From the NCBI RefSeq assembly GCF_018873765.1, contig NC_057925.1, positions 14,271,568-14,335,567 of the forward strand: a stretch of DNA of 64,000 nt, read 5' to 3'. The notes below the pieces were generated by a model. It did not search any database and was not told the origin of the DNA. It saw nothing but the letters and a program-made list of their open reading frames with translations. The position numbers were made by a program, and so were the translations under genes. Source of the stretch: Telopea speciosissima. Taxonomy: Eukaryota; Streptophyta; Magnoliopsida; Proteales; Proteaceae. Position 1 is the first letter of the stretch. Each line of letters starts with the position of its first letter. Positions 36,345 to 48,555 of the stretch are shown here, one piece after another.

Positions 36345-39300
36345 GTGGCGAGGCCTTGGTGTGTGAAGTTATTTTTTGCTCTAAGCAGTGGCCGCCACCG
36401 GATTCTTAAAGGACAAATTATCACATTTAAATTATATGTCAGATACACTAATACCCCACACCATTCATCCGGAAATCTTTATGCAAGCCCTTCGCATCTT
36501 AAAGAGGACCCGTCAATATTCAATTTCCACCAGCCCATGCGTGGGTGTTTCCATCTAACTTCGAAATTGGTCCTAGGCTGGGCCTTATCAATCACAACAT
36601 TCAGGGTTCGTGCCAAGGTGAGGTCCTGGACTGAGCGTACCAAGGCTCCTTTATTTTTTGTGCAATCCGACATCTCAGCGAAGCAAGCTTTAACTACCTG
36701 AGAGGGAGTTCTCTGCCGGTTCTCAAAACGCCTTCTGTTTCTCTCCCACCAAATTTGCTTGCAACCAATAATGAGCAAAACTCACCATGCTTGCGGTAAT
36801 GGGACCACCTTTATTTTCCTGCGCCACCATGAGAAGAGTCTTTCGATGGAAGGGAACCCGCCCCAAGTTAGGTTGAAATTGTACATAATCTCCCTCCACA
36901 ACTGAATTGAAAAGCCACATTCCAAGAAAATATGATGACTTGAATCACAGGCTGCATAACAAAGATCACAACGAGAGGCTAAGGGAACAGCTTTGCATCT
37001 CACTTTGTGGTCCATTGGGAGTGCATCATGCATTAAACGCCAACCAAAGATAGAGGTTCTAGGGAGGAGATCTCGATCCCAAACCGTTAAGGCCCAGCCT
37101 GGCGCTGCTGCTTTGTCTCTAATGGCTTCCCAGGCAGATTTAACAGAAAAAAAAACCTGTGCTAGTATGAGCCCAAAACCGCTTGTCTTCTCGGTTGGAG
37201 ATAGAGATGCCCCTATCAATAATCTTGTTATAAACCTGTTGAAGGTGAGGGTGCTGGTCCACTGGAAAAGACCACCTACCATCTTCTAAGAAATCAGCCA
37301 CCGCGGCACAGAGATTACTAGGGATATGATAAGGAAGGAGAAGATCCTGCACATTATCATTTCCAATCCATTTATCATACCAGAATTTAATTGAAGTCCC
37401 ATCTCCAATCACCCATTTCTCTGCTGATTGCACAAAACTCCAAATTTTTCTAAGACCAGGGAGGATGGAGGATGACCCAATCGAATTTTTTAAATTCTCA
37501 TCTTGCTTCAGGAATCTGCATCTTAAAAAGGCAGCAAAGGGGGTGTCATCCACTTTTATAGACCATGCTAGCTTACAGATTAAAGCCAAATTAAGATCAC
37601 GCAGTCTGCGAACTCCAATTCCTCCCTCCATTTTGGGCTTGCACAAACGATCCCATTTGACTGTGATGGCTTTATGTGTGTCAGATTCCCCTGTCCAAAT
37701 AAAATTACGGACCCACCTCTCCATAATTTTAATTGCGCCTACTGGCCAGAGATAAATGGAACAATTATGGATAGGGATGCTGCTCATTACAGATCTAACC
37801 AGTTCGATACGGCCAGCCATAGAAAGGAGGTGACCCTTCCAAGAATTCAGTCTTTGCTTGAACTTGTCAATGAGAGGTTGAATTGCATCCTTCTTGATTC
37901 TGCCCTTCATCAAAGCGACTCCCAAATATCTAGTTGGAAAATTGCAAACCGAGATATTAAGAGTGGAGACGATCCTTTGCCTTCTGATAGCCGTGACATG
38001 ACCCAGAAAAATCTTGCTTTTAGAGTAATTAATAATTTGGCCCGAGGCAGCTCCATAGGCTTCCAGAAAACATTTAACTCGCCTGAGGTCATGTATCTCT
38101 GCTTTCATGAAAATGAAGAGGTCATCAGCATAGAGAAGGTGGGAAGGAGTGTTTACCAGTGTAGGACCATTGAGAGCTTTGATCCACCCCCTGCTGCGCA
38201 TATCACTGAGACCCCTACACAGAACCTCTTCAAAGAGGATGAAAAGAAGGGGGGATAGGGGATCCCCTTGACGAAGGCCTCTCTCCATCCCAAAGAAACC
38301 CACCGGTCCACCATTGACCATAATAGAGATCCGGGTCAAAACAAGAATTTGGTGTACCCAATGCACCCAAGTCTGCGAGAAACCAAAAGCAAGCATCACA
38401 TCGAATAAAAAATCCCATTCCAGCGTATCAAAAGCTTTATGGATGTTTAGTTTCAAGCCAATGCCTCCACCCCTGCATTTCACCTTCATCATGTTAGTCA
38501 ATTCAGAGGCAACCCCTATATTTTCAAAAATTACCTTCCCTTTTTGAAAGGTCCCCTGCTCTGCTGAGATCACTTTGTGTAAAATGGAAGACATTCTGGA
38601 AGCCATAATTTTGGGAATAATTTTGAAGAAAAAATTTCCCAAACATAAGGGGCGGAATTGACCAACCTTGGTGGCATTTTCTACTTTAGGAATAAGGCAG
38701 AGAAAATTGCAGTTGACTCCCTTGGTCACAATGCCATCTCTGAAGAAGCTTTGGAAGCCACGGCAGACTTCCCCGCTAATAATATGCCAACAAACTCTGA
38801 AAAAGGTTCCTGGAAATCCGTCCGGGCCTGAGGCACTAGAGGGGTCCAGGTCAAACACTGTAGACTTGATTTCCTCTTGAGAAGGAATTCTAGTGAGCAT
38901 TGCATTATCTTCTTCTGAAATCAGAGCAGGGATAACAGACATCAAATCTCCATTCTTGATGCAGTCTCCTTTCTTGAAGAAATTTTCAAAGTGCGCCACC
39001 AAGTGATCTCCAATTTGCTTTGTATCTGTGATTACAGAACCATCATCCTTGATAATCTCTCTAATGAGGCTCCTTGCTCGTCGCATCTTAACTGATTGGT
39101 GGAAATACTTTGTGCATTTATCTCCATTTTTAACCCATTTATCTCTAGCTTTTTCCTTCTAGAGCTTACCTTGCAGCTCAATGGCTTTTGCATAGTCTCC
39201 TCGAGCTTGCATCTCTCTATCAAAAAGATCTTCAGAGAAACCTTCAACCTCAATCAAGCCCTGCACACTTTCCAGACATTGCTTGGTGAGACTAACTTCA

Positions 39301-41770
39301 AGGTTTATATGAGGGCAGACCTGTTTCGCCCAATCCCTAAGATGGCCTTTGAGCCTCTTGAGCTTGCGGTGCACCACAAAAATTGGAGAGCCCTGAATAG
39401 CTTCAGTCCAAGAACTTTCAATCACCTTACATAAATCTTCATGTTCAGTCCAAAACCGCTGGATGCGGTAAGGAGCATTGATGGGGCGAGGCACAATCTC
39501 GCAGAAAATAAGCAAGGGAGAGTGGTCCGAGGAGCCACGAACTAAGACCCGTTGCACGCTCCCACTATAGGTTTGGTTCCAATTTTCATTACAGAAGCTG
39601 AGATCCAAGATGTCTTGGATGTTACCCAATCTGCGATTATTGGACCAGGTGTACTTGCGGCCAATAGAGTACAGCGGAATGAGCTTGGTTGTATCGATCA
39701 TGGTGGCAAAATCCTCCGCAGAACCCACGTTGAAGCGCCCCAGACCGGTCTTATCATTAGCATAAAGGTAAGCATTAAAGTCTCCAACAACTAACCAAGG
39801 GCAAGAGATCCCTGCGATAGAGGCCAGATCATAGCACAGTTGGTGTCTGTTCGCGCGCAGGCAGCTAACATGAACTATAGAGATAAAACTCTTGGTCCCG
39901 TTAAAATCCACTTGAATAGATATATGCTGATCTGAAGTAACAATTGTCGCCGGTCGGTGCAGGCCATTCTTCCAAAAGAACCACAAATTTGCAAGCTTAT
40001 CATCGCTGTCATTTGTAATAGCATCCACCGCCATGCCTAAAGACTGAAAGAATCGCCAGGGGCATCGATCAATTCCAATCTTAGGTTCATCCAGACACAA
40101 GAAGTCTGGGTTGTGTTCTTTTACCAAGTTCCAGAGATGATCTCTCGCACGGGTGTTGCCCACCCCTCTGATATTCCAAAACATGCACCGCATAATAAAA
40201 AATTGGGGAAGCCTTCGCGACGCCCTGCACCAGCGTCCCTTCGTTGAGCATTCAAGGTCTCATTAACTGTAGTAGCTTCATGAGACCCTTTTTCTCTTCG
40301 CCGAACGCCCATAACAATATTTTCAGGCACTATGTGCTTCTCTCTAGCATTGCACTTCCGTGTAGCTTGAGTGAATGAGATGTCAGCATTTGAATCCTCC
40401 GCCAAAGCTGATCCCACATGTGTTATCACAACTGTTCGACCATTGTCCCTGCAGTCTACCGAGGAAGGAGAAGAAGCCTCTCCTTCAGCTTCAGCATTAC
40501 TCAGCTGGTTCGGTCCAATCAGATGGTTAAGCTGAGAACACATTTGAGCCAGGTCATTCCCATGCATTACGTCTTTATTCGCAGAGAGAGGGGACTCAGC
40601 CACAACCGCTAGAGACTCCATAGATCGCGGAGAGGATGGAATAACACCAGGAGCAATGCCAGCATTATCCTTCACGGTCACCTCCAAATCCGCAAGCGAA
40701 GCTTCACCTTCCTTAACGGAACCCGCAAACCCTGCTGCAGCATCTTCTCTTTCCTTATCAGTGTCCGCCAAAAGCTCCTTATCCGTAACCGCCACGACAA
40801 GAGATTTTAAACTTCGTCGTCACCTCTGACGTCGTCGGCGGTTTCTATCATTGTCCACATAGGTGGCGCCTGGAACAGCTGCATCAACCGTGTCTTCCTG
40901 CTCCTGACGGTAAGTGCACATATTCGGTCTGTGTCCATACCTATGGCATTTGGTGCAGCGAGTAGGGGGTCTTCATAAACCACTTTTTGCTTGAACATGT
41001 ACATCTCCAGAGATCCCTCTTGCTCTCTCTCTACGCAAATCTCGTCCATACGCGGCATGGTATCGTCAATATCAACACAAACTCTCGCGAAATGGCCATA
41101 ATGTGAATCTTTGGTGCGCTTGTCAATTGCAATCGGTCTCCCAACTGTCTTTGCAATTGACAGAAGAATATCCTCGTGCTAGAATAGGGAATCTAATCCA
41201 CGATAGCCAATTGAGTAATGGCTTGATCGTCTACCATAAAATCTTTCCTCCACTATTGAAAACGCAAAGGCTGCCCATCCATCCATATCGGACTGCGCCT
41301 CCAAACACTGGTCATGTCTTCCAAGTTTTCAAATCGGAAAAGCACAAACCCTTTCCCTAAGGACTTCATCCAGACACCATCTTTCAAACCCCAGTGCTTA
41401 GTTGCTTCGCGGAGCCTGTCCATAGAAGTAAATCTAAAGTTGAGGCGCCCAATGAGAGAGAACTTAAGCTTGTCAAGCTGTGCAACGTAAGTCGCCTGAG
41501 GGATCTTGATTCTCGTCAAGGCACCATCTCGTATAGGCGACGGAAGGCTTTCAATAGCCGGAAGAGCAGGCTTAACCACTGTAGCAGAAGATGGAGGGGG
41601 AACCATCGTCTGCGAAGGCTGGGGCTGGTTACAAGGAAAGCCCAAGAAGATTTCAAGATCAATCATCGGCCTTCCTTCAGGGTCCTGGGCATCTCCCAGG
41701 AAAGCTATTTTAGGAACTTCCAAAAATTGCAGACTTCCTGCCATTGCGGAACTCACCATCAACAATGTAA
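36345..41770 (-). mobile_element. L1-type LINE, nearly full length, with ORF1 and ORF2
   Basis: Minus strand. ORF1: a DUF4283 domain (41765-41253, KFSLIGRLNFRFTSMDRLRE ... VWMKSLGKGFVLFRFENLED), then a CCHC knuckle readable in a shifted frame near 40930 (CTKCHRYGHRPNMC), so ORF1 is frameshifted. ORF2: APE endonuclease (40193-39159; MRCMFWNIRGVGNTRARDHL, VVGDFNA, SSDHSPLL); reverse transcriptase (to about 37150; GLRQGDPLSPLLFILFEEVL, LLYADDLF); zf-RVT (37150-36800; PRTSIFGWRLMHDALP, HHIFLEC); and the start of RNase H (WWKLNIDGS near 36500). EN and RT are parted by one TAG at 39161-39159. A frame change lies in a homopolymer near 37150 and another near 36790. RNase H is incomplete. A T run at 36187-36200 could be the poly-A tail. 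Confidence 0.9.
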
Positions 41771-41785
41771 AAGGAAAATCGTACT

Positions 41786-42095
41786 TGGAATAGTCTTATT
41801 ACTCCAAAGAAATCCATTTATATTTTTTCAAAAGAAAATAAAAAATTATTCTTGTTCCTATATAATTTTTATGTATATAAATGCGAATCTATAGTTGTTT
41901 TCTCCGTAAACAATCTTCTCATTTACAATCAATGTCTTTTGAAGCCTTTCTTGAGCGAACACATTTCTATGGAAAAAGAGAATATCTTCTAGTACTTTTT
42001 CGTAATGATTTTCAAACCACCCTATGCTTGGCCCAGGACCCTTTCATACATTATGTCAGATGTCAAGCCAAATATAGTTTTGCTAGTATCAGGTT
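41786..42095 (+). pseudogene. matK: plastid matK fragment in the nucleus (NUPT)
   Basis: The plus strand reads [20 protein letters not shown], then [19 protein letters not shown]; then, after one missing base near 41903, [20 protein letters not shown] and [20 protein letters not shown]. This is the N-terminal half of chloroplast matK (group II intron maturase). The 3' part drifts ([20 protein letters not shown]) and stops near 42095. Only about 310 bp, with substitutions and a frameshift and without trnK flanks, so it is an old nuclear insertion of plastid DNA and not a functional gene. Its left end directly abuts the 5' end of the LINE. Confidence 0.9.
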
Positions 42096-42146
42096 TTTCT
42101 TGTTGTGCGTCGGGCAGAGTGTTGTTGGTTTCAAGGTCTATCAGGA

Positions 42147-42392
42147 CATCTGACACTCCCTTGTTCTATTCGACTTGTGTTGGTCCCATTAGAAGTCGGC
42201 ATGGCTGTGCGGTACCAACCGACCTGTCATTGGTGTTGACGATGCCTCTTTGTGTACCATCAAATCCCATCTGACACTCCCTTGTTCGATCCGACTTGTG
42301 TTGGTCCTATCAGAAGTCGGCATGGCTGTGCAACTTCGATCGATCTGTTGTTGGTGTCGACGATGCCTCTTCGTGTGCCGTCAAACACTCTT
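42147..42392 (+). repeat. two-copy tandem repeat, period about 122 bp
   Basis: The unit CATCTGACACTCCCTTGTTC ... GTGTTGACGATGCCTCTT ... ACCATCAAA occurs twice head to tail (about 42147-42268 and 42269-42390) with about 10% difference. No coding meaning recognised. Confidence 0.8.
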
Positions 42393-42429
42393 TGAGTGCC
42401 GTTATTGGCCAATTTTCATGTGTCTCTTG

Positions 42430-42730
42430 AAGGGGTTGTTAGAAAAACAACGCAGCAGAATGGCGACTTTGCAGAAGAAATGCAAAGGGAAAGCAAAACC
42501 ACACACACGTGACAAGATTTATGTGGTTCACCCCCAAGAAGGAAGGCTACATCCACGGTCGAGCGATAGAACGAATCTAGTATTTTTGTGAAGCAAATAC
42601 AAACCCTCACTAACTCATCTCTAAAAGAGATAACTACAATACATAGAAAAACCCTAACCCAGAAAGTACAAGACTGCCCCTAGAGACCCACCCAGTTTGG
42701 TTCGGACCTGAACCAACATAGGGCGAAATA
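42430..42730. repeat. possible LTR-type fragment
   Basis: Begins near TGTTAGAAAAACAACGCAGC and ends near CCAACA, with GTGGTTCACCC...CTACATCCACGG inside, similar to 30400-30440. No target duplication or coding. A tentative fossil call. Confidence 0.35.
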
Positions 42731-44225
42731 CATATCAAATCGAAGATCTCGACGAGCTCTACAGTATGCACTTTTTGGTCATTTTGGTGCGTTTAGAAGG
42801 CGAAACAACCCGTTGAAGAATCAAATCACTTTCTGGACTGAGATCAGGCTTCACCAATAATAGGGACACATCCCTTAGGAAGGGTACTTCCAAGGGGTCC
42901 TTCTCCTCTATATATAAAGGACGTTTTGGACACTTGTTAGAGTGCATTCTAAGTGTTCTACATTCTCTCTCTCTCTCTCTCTCAAATTCCTTTTTCAGTT
43001 TTGCTTCTAGTTTTCACTGTTTTGGGAGATGTTTCTACTCCATTCTTTTGGTTGATTAAGCACAACCTGAACGTATCTCGACATGACCCAATAAGAGAGT
43101 GCAATAACTATTGGAAGGGCTATTGGTTTATCTTGGAGGTTGATTTCCCAGAACCCTATTGCACCTTAAGGGGCGTTTACAATCTTAAGGAGAGTGACTA
43201 GTGGCACTACTCAGCCCCCATCTAATTCTTTGAATGTCTTCATGATGTTAACAAGTTTGTGATGCAATGTAAGTGTTTGTATTCACCATCTTCAACCGCG
43301 GTTCGTCTACAAATCAGATAAGTAATCTACACCCTCTTTTTACATGTACATATCATGTATGGTTTTGATGACTAATTTCCAGCACATTAGTTTAGTAATG
43401 ATTACAAAATTTTTCAAACACTATGTCTTGGGCCATATCAGAGATATATACTAAATCCTTAATACAATACCAGGGCCAAGAAGATTTAGTTGGAGATGGA
43501 AGAATATCAGTGATACTGACTACATAATTTTAGTAATGACTATATAATTTTTCATTTTAGTACTAATTTGATGTCACATACTTTTCTCTTACAACCAGAC
43601 AAAGCCTACTAAAAACAAAAAAAAAAGGGATTTCATGCTCCTTAATTAATGACAAATCTTTCAAAAGTTAATCCAGCAGGAGTCTCATGGGAACTCACTT
43701 CACCTGGTGACCTCGCTTTCAATAATGTAGCTTTCAATTTTGAGTAAATCTGGTTATGTCTTTAAAATTATCATGTTTTTCTCCTGCCTTAATTCAAAGA
43801 TTCCTTATAGTTTTTGTTCGGCCGTATGGTCAATAATAGTTACTATCGTTGGCATTATTCTCCATGCATGTTCTCATGCTCATTTTTTCTTGGACCATAA
43901 AAGTCAAAAAATCATTTCCATTGATGGAAGGCTGCTGTGCTGTGCTGTGCTGTGCTATGCTGTATTGTGTGGTGAGTTTGATCGATCTGGTTGATGCATG
44001 GTTGCTGGCTTTGGCTCACACTACCAGTGTGAATGAGGAATACCAATGGCTGTTTACATAAAAAGTATCATCCACTGAGTTGAGATCCCCTGCCCCTGCA
44101 TATACGTTCACTGTCATTTAAAAGGTGAAGAAGGGTATTGTTTATAGAAACAAAAGGGACAGGTGTTGACATATGAAGTGTTCGATCAGGTGATGTACGT
44201 GCAAAAGATCTGAATTCAACAATAA
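42731..44225. other. intergenic with simple repeats
   Basis: (CT)n at 42964-42984 and a TGTGC pentanucleotide run at about 43931-43965. No gene seen. Confidence 0.5.
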
Positions 44226-44335
44226 CTGCCTACCGCAGTTGGTGAGCTGCATGTGGTGCGCTTCATGCCATGCTCACCAGGAGGTCTCCAGTTTGAGTGT
44301 TCTAATTGTTACCTTCCACCCTCCCCGTTCCTCTC
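44226..44335 (+). mobile_element. tRNA-derived SINE-like element
   Basis: An A-box-like CGCAGTTGGTGAGCTGCA, then GTGGTGCGC and an AGGAGGTCTCCAGTTTGAGT B-box region. It shares GTGGTGCG and AGGAGGTC..AGTT(T/C)(G/A)AGT with the minus-strand element in the LBD intron. Confidence 0.5.
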
Positions 44336-44673
44336 GAATCATTGTCCTCTCTAATTCGTTGCCCCCTCCAATTCCTCACATGGGAGCGGGAATGACCACC
44401 CTACCCCTGTCCAAAAACACTGCCCAAAGTGGGATCCACTCCTCCCTATTAGAGGAATTGGAGGTGATAATTATTCACCCCCCCCCCCCCCGCTTTAAAA
44501 AAATATATATATAAAAGCTCCTAATTCCAAAAAAAAAAAAAAAATCTGAACTCTCATCCACATGGGATCAATATATATATTGACAAATAAGAAAAAGATC
44601 CATGTGAAAGAAATTGCACCGTCGTGGAAAAGTTTTTCCCTAAACCGTAATTCTCTCTCTCAATCATTCCTGT

Positions 44674-45149
44674 TAGGGGTGCAGGTTTGGCTTTGTTGGC
44701 CCAAACCCACCCTGAGCCCGAACAGGGCTTGGGCTGAGATACCTGGCCCTGAGGGCAGGGTCAAGGTCGAGAATTTCTGCACTGAGTCAGGGTCGGGTCG
44801 GGTCGGACTAGGATTGAGGCCTCGGGCTGAACCTGACCTGAGCTTGTTTTAAGTTATATTATAAAATATATATTGATATACTAAACTTCAAATGTCACAT
44901 ATATTTTGTTATATAATATATCATATATGAAGATAATAAGTGATAATATATTTTATTATAGTGTTATTTTATGTAAAATTCATAATTTTCTCCCTGACCC
45001 AGCCCCCAACTTAGTCCAGTTCATGTATCTCTCCCTTCCCTCACTCCATGATCAGGGTCAATCAGGGTTAGCTCGGCCCGACTAAGGGGACTCAGGATTG
45101 GACTGGGGTTTTAAAAAGCCTAACCCAACCTGATCCTTTTGCAGCCCTA
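44674..45149 (-). mobile_element. hAT-type MITE copy 3, perfect 8-bp target duplication
   Basis: Starts TAGGGGTGCAGG and ends TTTTGCAGCCCTA, opposite in orientation to copy 1, with the same GGTCGGGTCGGGTC-type and AT-rich core blocks. Flanked by ATTCCTGT at 44666-44673 and 45150-45157. Confidence 0.92.
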
Positions 45150-47564
45150 ATTCCTGTAGTGTAAGGCAGTAAACATAGGTGTACCACACCAGCAATAATC
45201 AACTTGATTAGACACTCCATAACTTCATGATGTATATATGTGTTTTCTTGAGGCTTCATTTCCTTTCAAGTGAAAAATCATGTAAGAGATTTTTTTCTTG
45301 GTTGAAACTCTGGTGATTCCTTACAATTCCTTTAAAGAATGTAGGGATAGTATTCTTTTATTTATTTATTTATTTATTTTTTATAGGAAAGAAACAAAAT
45401 AGATTACTTCGGAAGTGAATACTAAACAATATTGTTAGATTGAGCATATCTAGCTAGATTGATAACTAAGGCTATAAAAAAAGAATCTCCTTGTTTGTCA
45501 AAACATAGATATCAGTAATAGTTCCCTCAAAAAATTTAAGGATGTGATTGACAATGTTTTATAAAAATAAAAAAAACTTTTGTAATCACGTTCTTTGAAC
45601 TTAATTGAAAATCTTGCCTCATGCGGTAGTTTAACTTTTTAATTACAGGGCACATGACTTTGATTTTGGATGACTAGCCCAATCAAAAATGACTGCTAGC
45701 CTTGACTTCAAATAGGATGTCCAAAGAAGATTGGTAGGGCCATTGATTTGAGTCTCTCTCTCTCTCTCTCTCTATACATATATATATATATATATAGAGG
45801 CATTGATTTGGGATCCAGATCTTCTATAGTCCAGCTGCTCAAGTGGTCATAGCGGTGCAGACCATGTGGGGCGTGCATTTACTGCCGTAGAGAATCTGTT
45901 TCCATTAATTTGAGACCTCCAAAATCTCTCTCTCTCTCTCTCTCTCTGTTGCCTTTTGTGGTAGTTAAACTTTTCGACTACAGGGCTCATAGAGTTTGAT
46001 TTTTGATGACTAGCCCAATCAGAAATGGCTGCTAGCCTTGTCTCCAAGTAGGATGTCAAAAGAAGATTGGAAGGGGCATTGATTTGACTCTCTCTCTCTC
46101 TGTCTCAAATGTTTATCATGTTTCAAGTTTGGAGAAGGGGTGGGCTGAGTCATTTGCACGCGCACACACACACATTTGACAGCGATGAGTCATTTTTTAT
46201 ATAGATAACATGTTTCATGAAAGTATAACATTTATCCTTTTGCCATTTGGTATTACATGAGTTTGTCTGTGATAGAGGACTCAGATACGTCTCAATGGTA
46301 AAATTTTAGTTCAAAACACATAAGAAAAGTTGCTCAAAATCTGATTCTAAGTTTTAGTAAAATTATCAAGATGGCATCAAATGAAGATGAATATACATTA
46401 CAAAATGGTGCATCTTTTGTAATTTTAGCTACTTTCTCATTCATTTTAAGATAAAATTGTATAAATGAGATGTTTACATGGCCGTCTATCATATAGCCTT
46501 ACCCATGTACTGCCATGTGACAAATAGTGATGCGTTATACTTCACGAAACATATATAATTTATATTAATTCCCATGTGTACAGTCTCATTGACACTCATG
46601 CTGGTGTAGACGCTACACAACTTGACAACAATATCTTGCCCTATATATATAACTTCATTTCTTTCCAAGTGGAAATCACATGTTTTTTGTGGAATCATCG
46701 ATAGTTCTTGATACCTACGGTTTGTTGTAGGAATGGAAATGAAATTCTTTAGATAAAGAAAAATGAAACTTTTGTAATCATGATTGTATAAGCTACTTAA
46801 TTTTTTTCCTACCTTTGGTATTGTAATTTTTAATGTAATATTTATTTTTAATTAAAATTATTTTTATATTTGGTAATTATATTTTTCAACATATTTTTAT
46901 TTTTTTAGTCCAAAGAATTTGACTGCAAAATAAAGTAAAATTTGAACAATCAAAATTAAAAGCCAAAAATTATTATTATTATTATTATTACAATGATTAC
47001 AAACAGTTCCATTTCCATTTTAATTTTAATAGAAATACAGAAAGGATAATATAAAGAAGAATAGTGGTCGGTTCATCTATTTAATTTGAATTTTGATTTC
47101 ATTGCTACCGCATCATTTTTTTTTTTTTCTTCTCAAGCTCGGCACTATTGAATGTTATGTCTGCCAGGTGTCGAGTTATTCATCTTGAACTGCACCGCAT
47201 TACACCATAGGGGAATTGAAAAGAATTTAAATCCAACATAAAATAATAATTACATGCAAGAACCTTTCCCACACGACGTCAAATAGAAAAAAGACCTTGC
47301 CCTAGGTCTTGTCAGGGTCTGAATCCTTAATATAGGAATTATCGAACTTTGAATTGTAAGACACAAGTTTTGCTTTGGTGTGATATATCTGTCAGTTTCA
47401 AACTTAAGTTGGCTATTCAACCCCTTCGTTCATAACAGTCTTAATCCATTTTCTTTCTTCTCTTGAACCAATCTTCTTCATCTCCATAAATAGGCCATAC
47501 TCCATAGCCCACCACACTCTCTCTTCGAAGATATACCTTCAAACGAGCCCCCCTGGTCACTTCT
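45150..47564. other. intergenic with a direct repeat pair and LBD promoter
   Basis: A block of about 160 bp is present twice: 45613-45775 and 45950-46103 (GGTAGTT.AACTTTT..ACTACAGGGC ... GATGACTAGCCCAATCA ... GGATGTC.AAAGAAGATTGG), each ending in (CT)n. (TA)n lies near 45775-45797 and (ATT)n near 46970-46990. The last 100 bp upstream of 47565 are the LBD promoter. No other gene seen. Confidence 0.6.
47484..47494 (+). promoter_or_regulatory. candidate TATA box of the LBD gene
   Basis: CCATAAATAGG lies about 75 bp upstream of the ATG at 47565, a distance that leaves room for a short 5' UTR. Seen by motif only. Confidence 0.45.
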
Positions 47565-48555
47565 ATGACTTCATCATCTCCTCCATTTTTTGTTTCCAGT
47601 GATTGCTCTACTACTTGGTCTTCTCCTCAATCATCTTCTGGTTTTCCTCCTCCTCCTCCTCCTCCTTCTCCTCATCATCATCATCATGATCAATCTGAAC
47701 TTCCTCCTCCTCTTGTCATCAGACCTTGCGGCGCTTGTAAGACCCTCCGTCGACGATGTGTCCTAAGATGCGTCCTTGCACCATACTTTCCCCCAAACCA
47801 ACCCGTCAAGTTCTTGGCTGTTCATAGAGTATTTGGAGCCAGTAACGTCGTCAAAATCTTGCAGGTACTACTTGTTAGGGTTTGATGTCTTATATTCTGT
47901 CGCTTACCTAAGTATGGTGTATAGGGTTTCGCTATAAATTTGTGGTGAAGTTTTTTTTTTCTTTTTTTTTTATTAGGTAGGGGGGATGTAAGATGTGAAC
48001 CAGGAGACTTGAACTCAAGACCTCCTGATAGCAATAGGCCTTTACGCACCACTAGCTACCAAGTGTGCTAGGCACTTGACCACGGGGTTCTTTCTCTATA
48101 ATGCAATCTGAGAGAGGTGTGAGGACGAACGGTTGTAACCCTATTCTCTATTGTGATTTCTATTAATCATTGTGTGATTAATGCAGGAATTACCAGAGAG
48201 CCAAAAAGCTGATGCAGTGGATAGCTTGGTCTACGAGGCGGGGGCGAGGATTAAAGATCCAGTGCATGGATGTGCAGGTGAAGTTTGCAGATTGCAGAAG
48301 CTTGTGAGACAACTTCAGATGCAATTGGCTACTGCACAAGCCCAAGTTCTTAACACACTACTATATCAACAAGAGAGCTTCTCATGTGATTATAACTCAA
48401 TGATATGTAAGGAGAAGGAAGCTGAAGCTCAACAACAACCCACTTTGCTGCAACAACCCTTAATGGATGATTTCTTGTTGGGTACACCAAACTTCCAGAT
48501 TTATGACTGCTGCTCATGTAACAATTCATTCTTTCCTTCCAATACCAATAATTAA
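47565..48555 (+). CDS. LOB-domain (LBD/AS2) transcription factor, class I, 222 aa in two exons
   Basis: LBD proteins are plant-specific DNA-binding regulators of organ boundaries and lateral organs. Exon 1 is 47565-47864 and exon 2 is 48187-48555, joined in phase 0 across a GT..AG intron at the usual LOB intron position. The N-terminus is Ser/Pro/His-rich (residues 1-50). The LOB domain follows: zinc-type motif CX2CX6CX3C at C55, C58, C65, C69 (CGACKTLRRRCVLRCVLAPY), the GAS block (FGASNVVKILQ, 90-100), ELPESQKADAVDSLVYEAGA, the conserved DPVHGC, and a leucine-zipper-like coiled coil (CRLQKLVRQLQMQLATAQAQ). The C-terminus is Gln-rich. It departs from most family members in the GAC and VLR spacers. 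No frame damage is seen. The intron is largely transposon-derived. Confidence 0.92.
47920..48175 (+). repeat. LTR-type fragment forming most of the LBD intron
   Basis: Two pieces, 47920-47947 (GTATAGGGTTTCGCTATAAA..) and 48088-48175 (TTCTTTCTCTATAATGCAAT, CTGAGAGAGGTGTGAGGA), match in order the continuous sequence at about 56440-56625 (TGTAAGGTTTCATTATATAT ... CTGAGAGAGGTGCGAGGA ... CATTGTGTGATT). The gap between the pieces is filled by a SINE-like insertion. An old fossil fragment with no coding part. Confidence 0.6.
47948..48087 (-). mobile_element. tRNA-derived SINE-like insertion in the LBD intron
   Basis: Read on the minus strand: an A-box-like GTGGTCAAGTGCCTAGC, then GTAGCTAGTGGTGCGTAAAG, B-box-like GGTCTTGAGTTCAAGTC, and an A-rich tail (the T runs at 47950-47973 on the plus strand). 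It separates the two halves of an LTR fragment that is uninterrupted near 56440-56600. Confidence 0.65.

Noticed and set aside
41881-42153. Functional matK gene
   Set aside because: Only an N-terminal fragment, frameshifted and without trnK flanks; it is a nuclear copy of plastid DNA.
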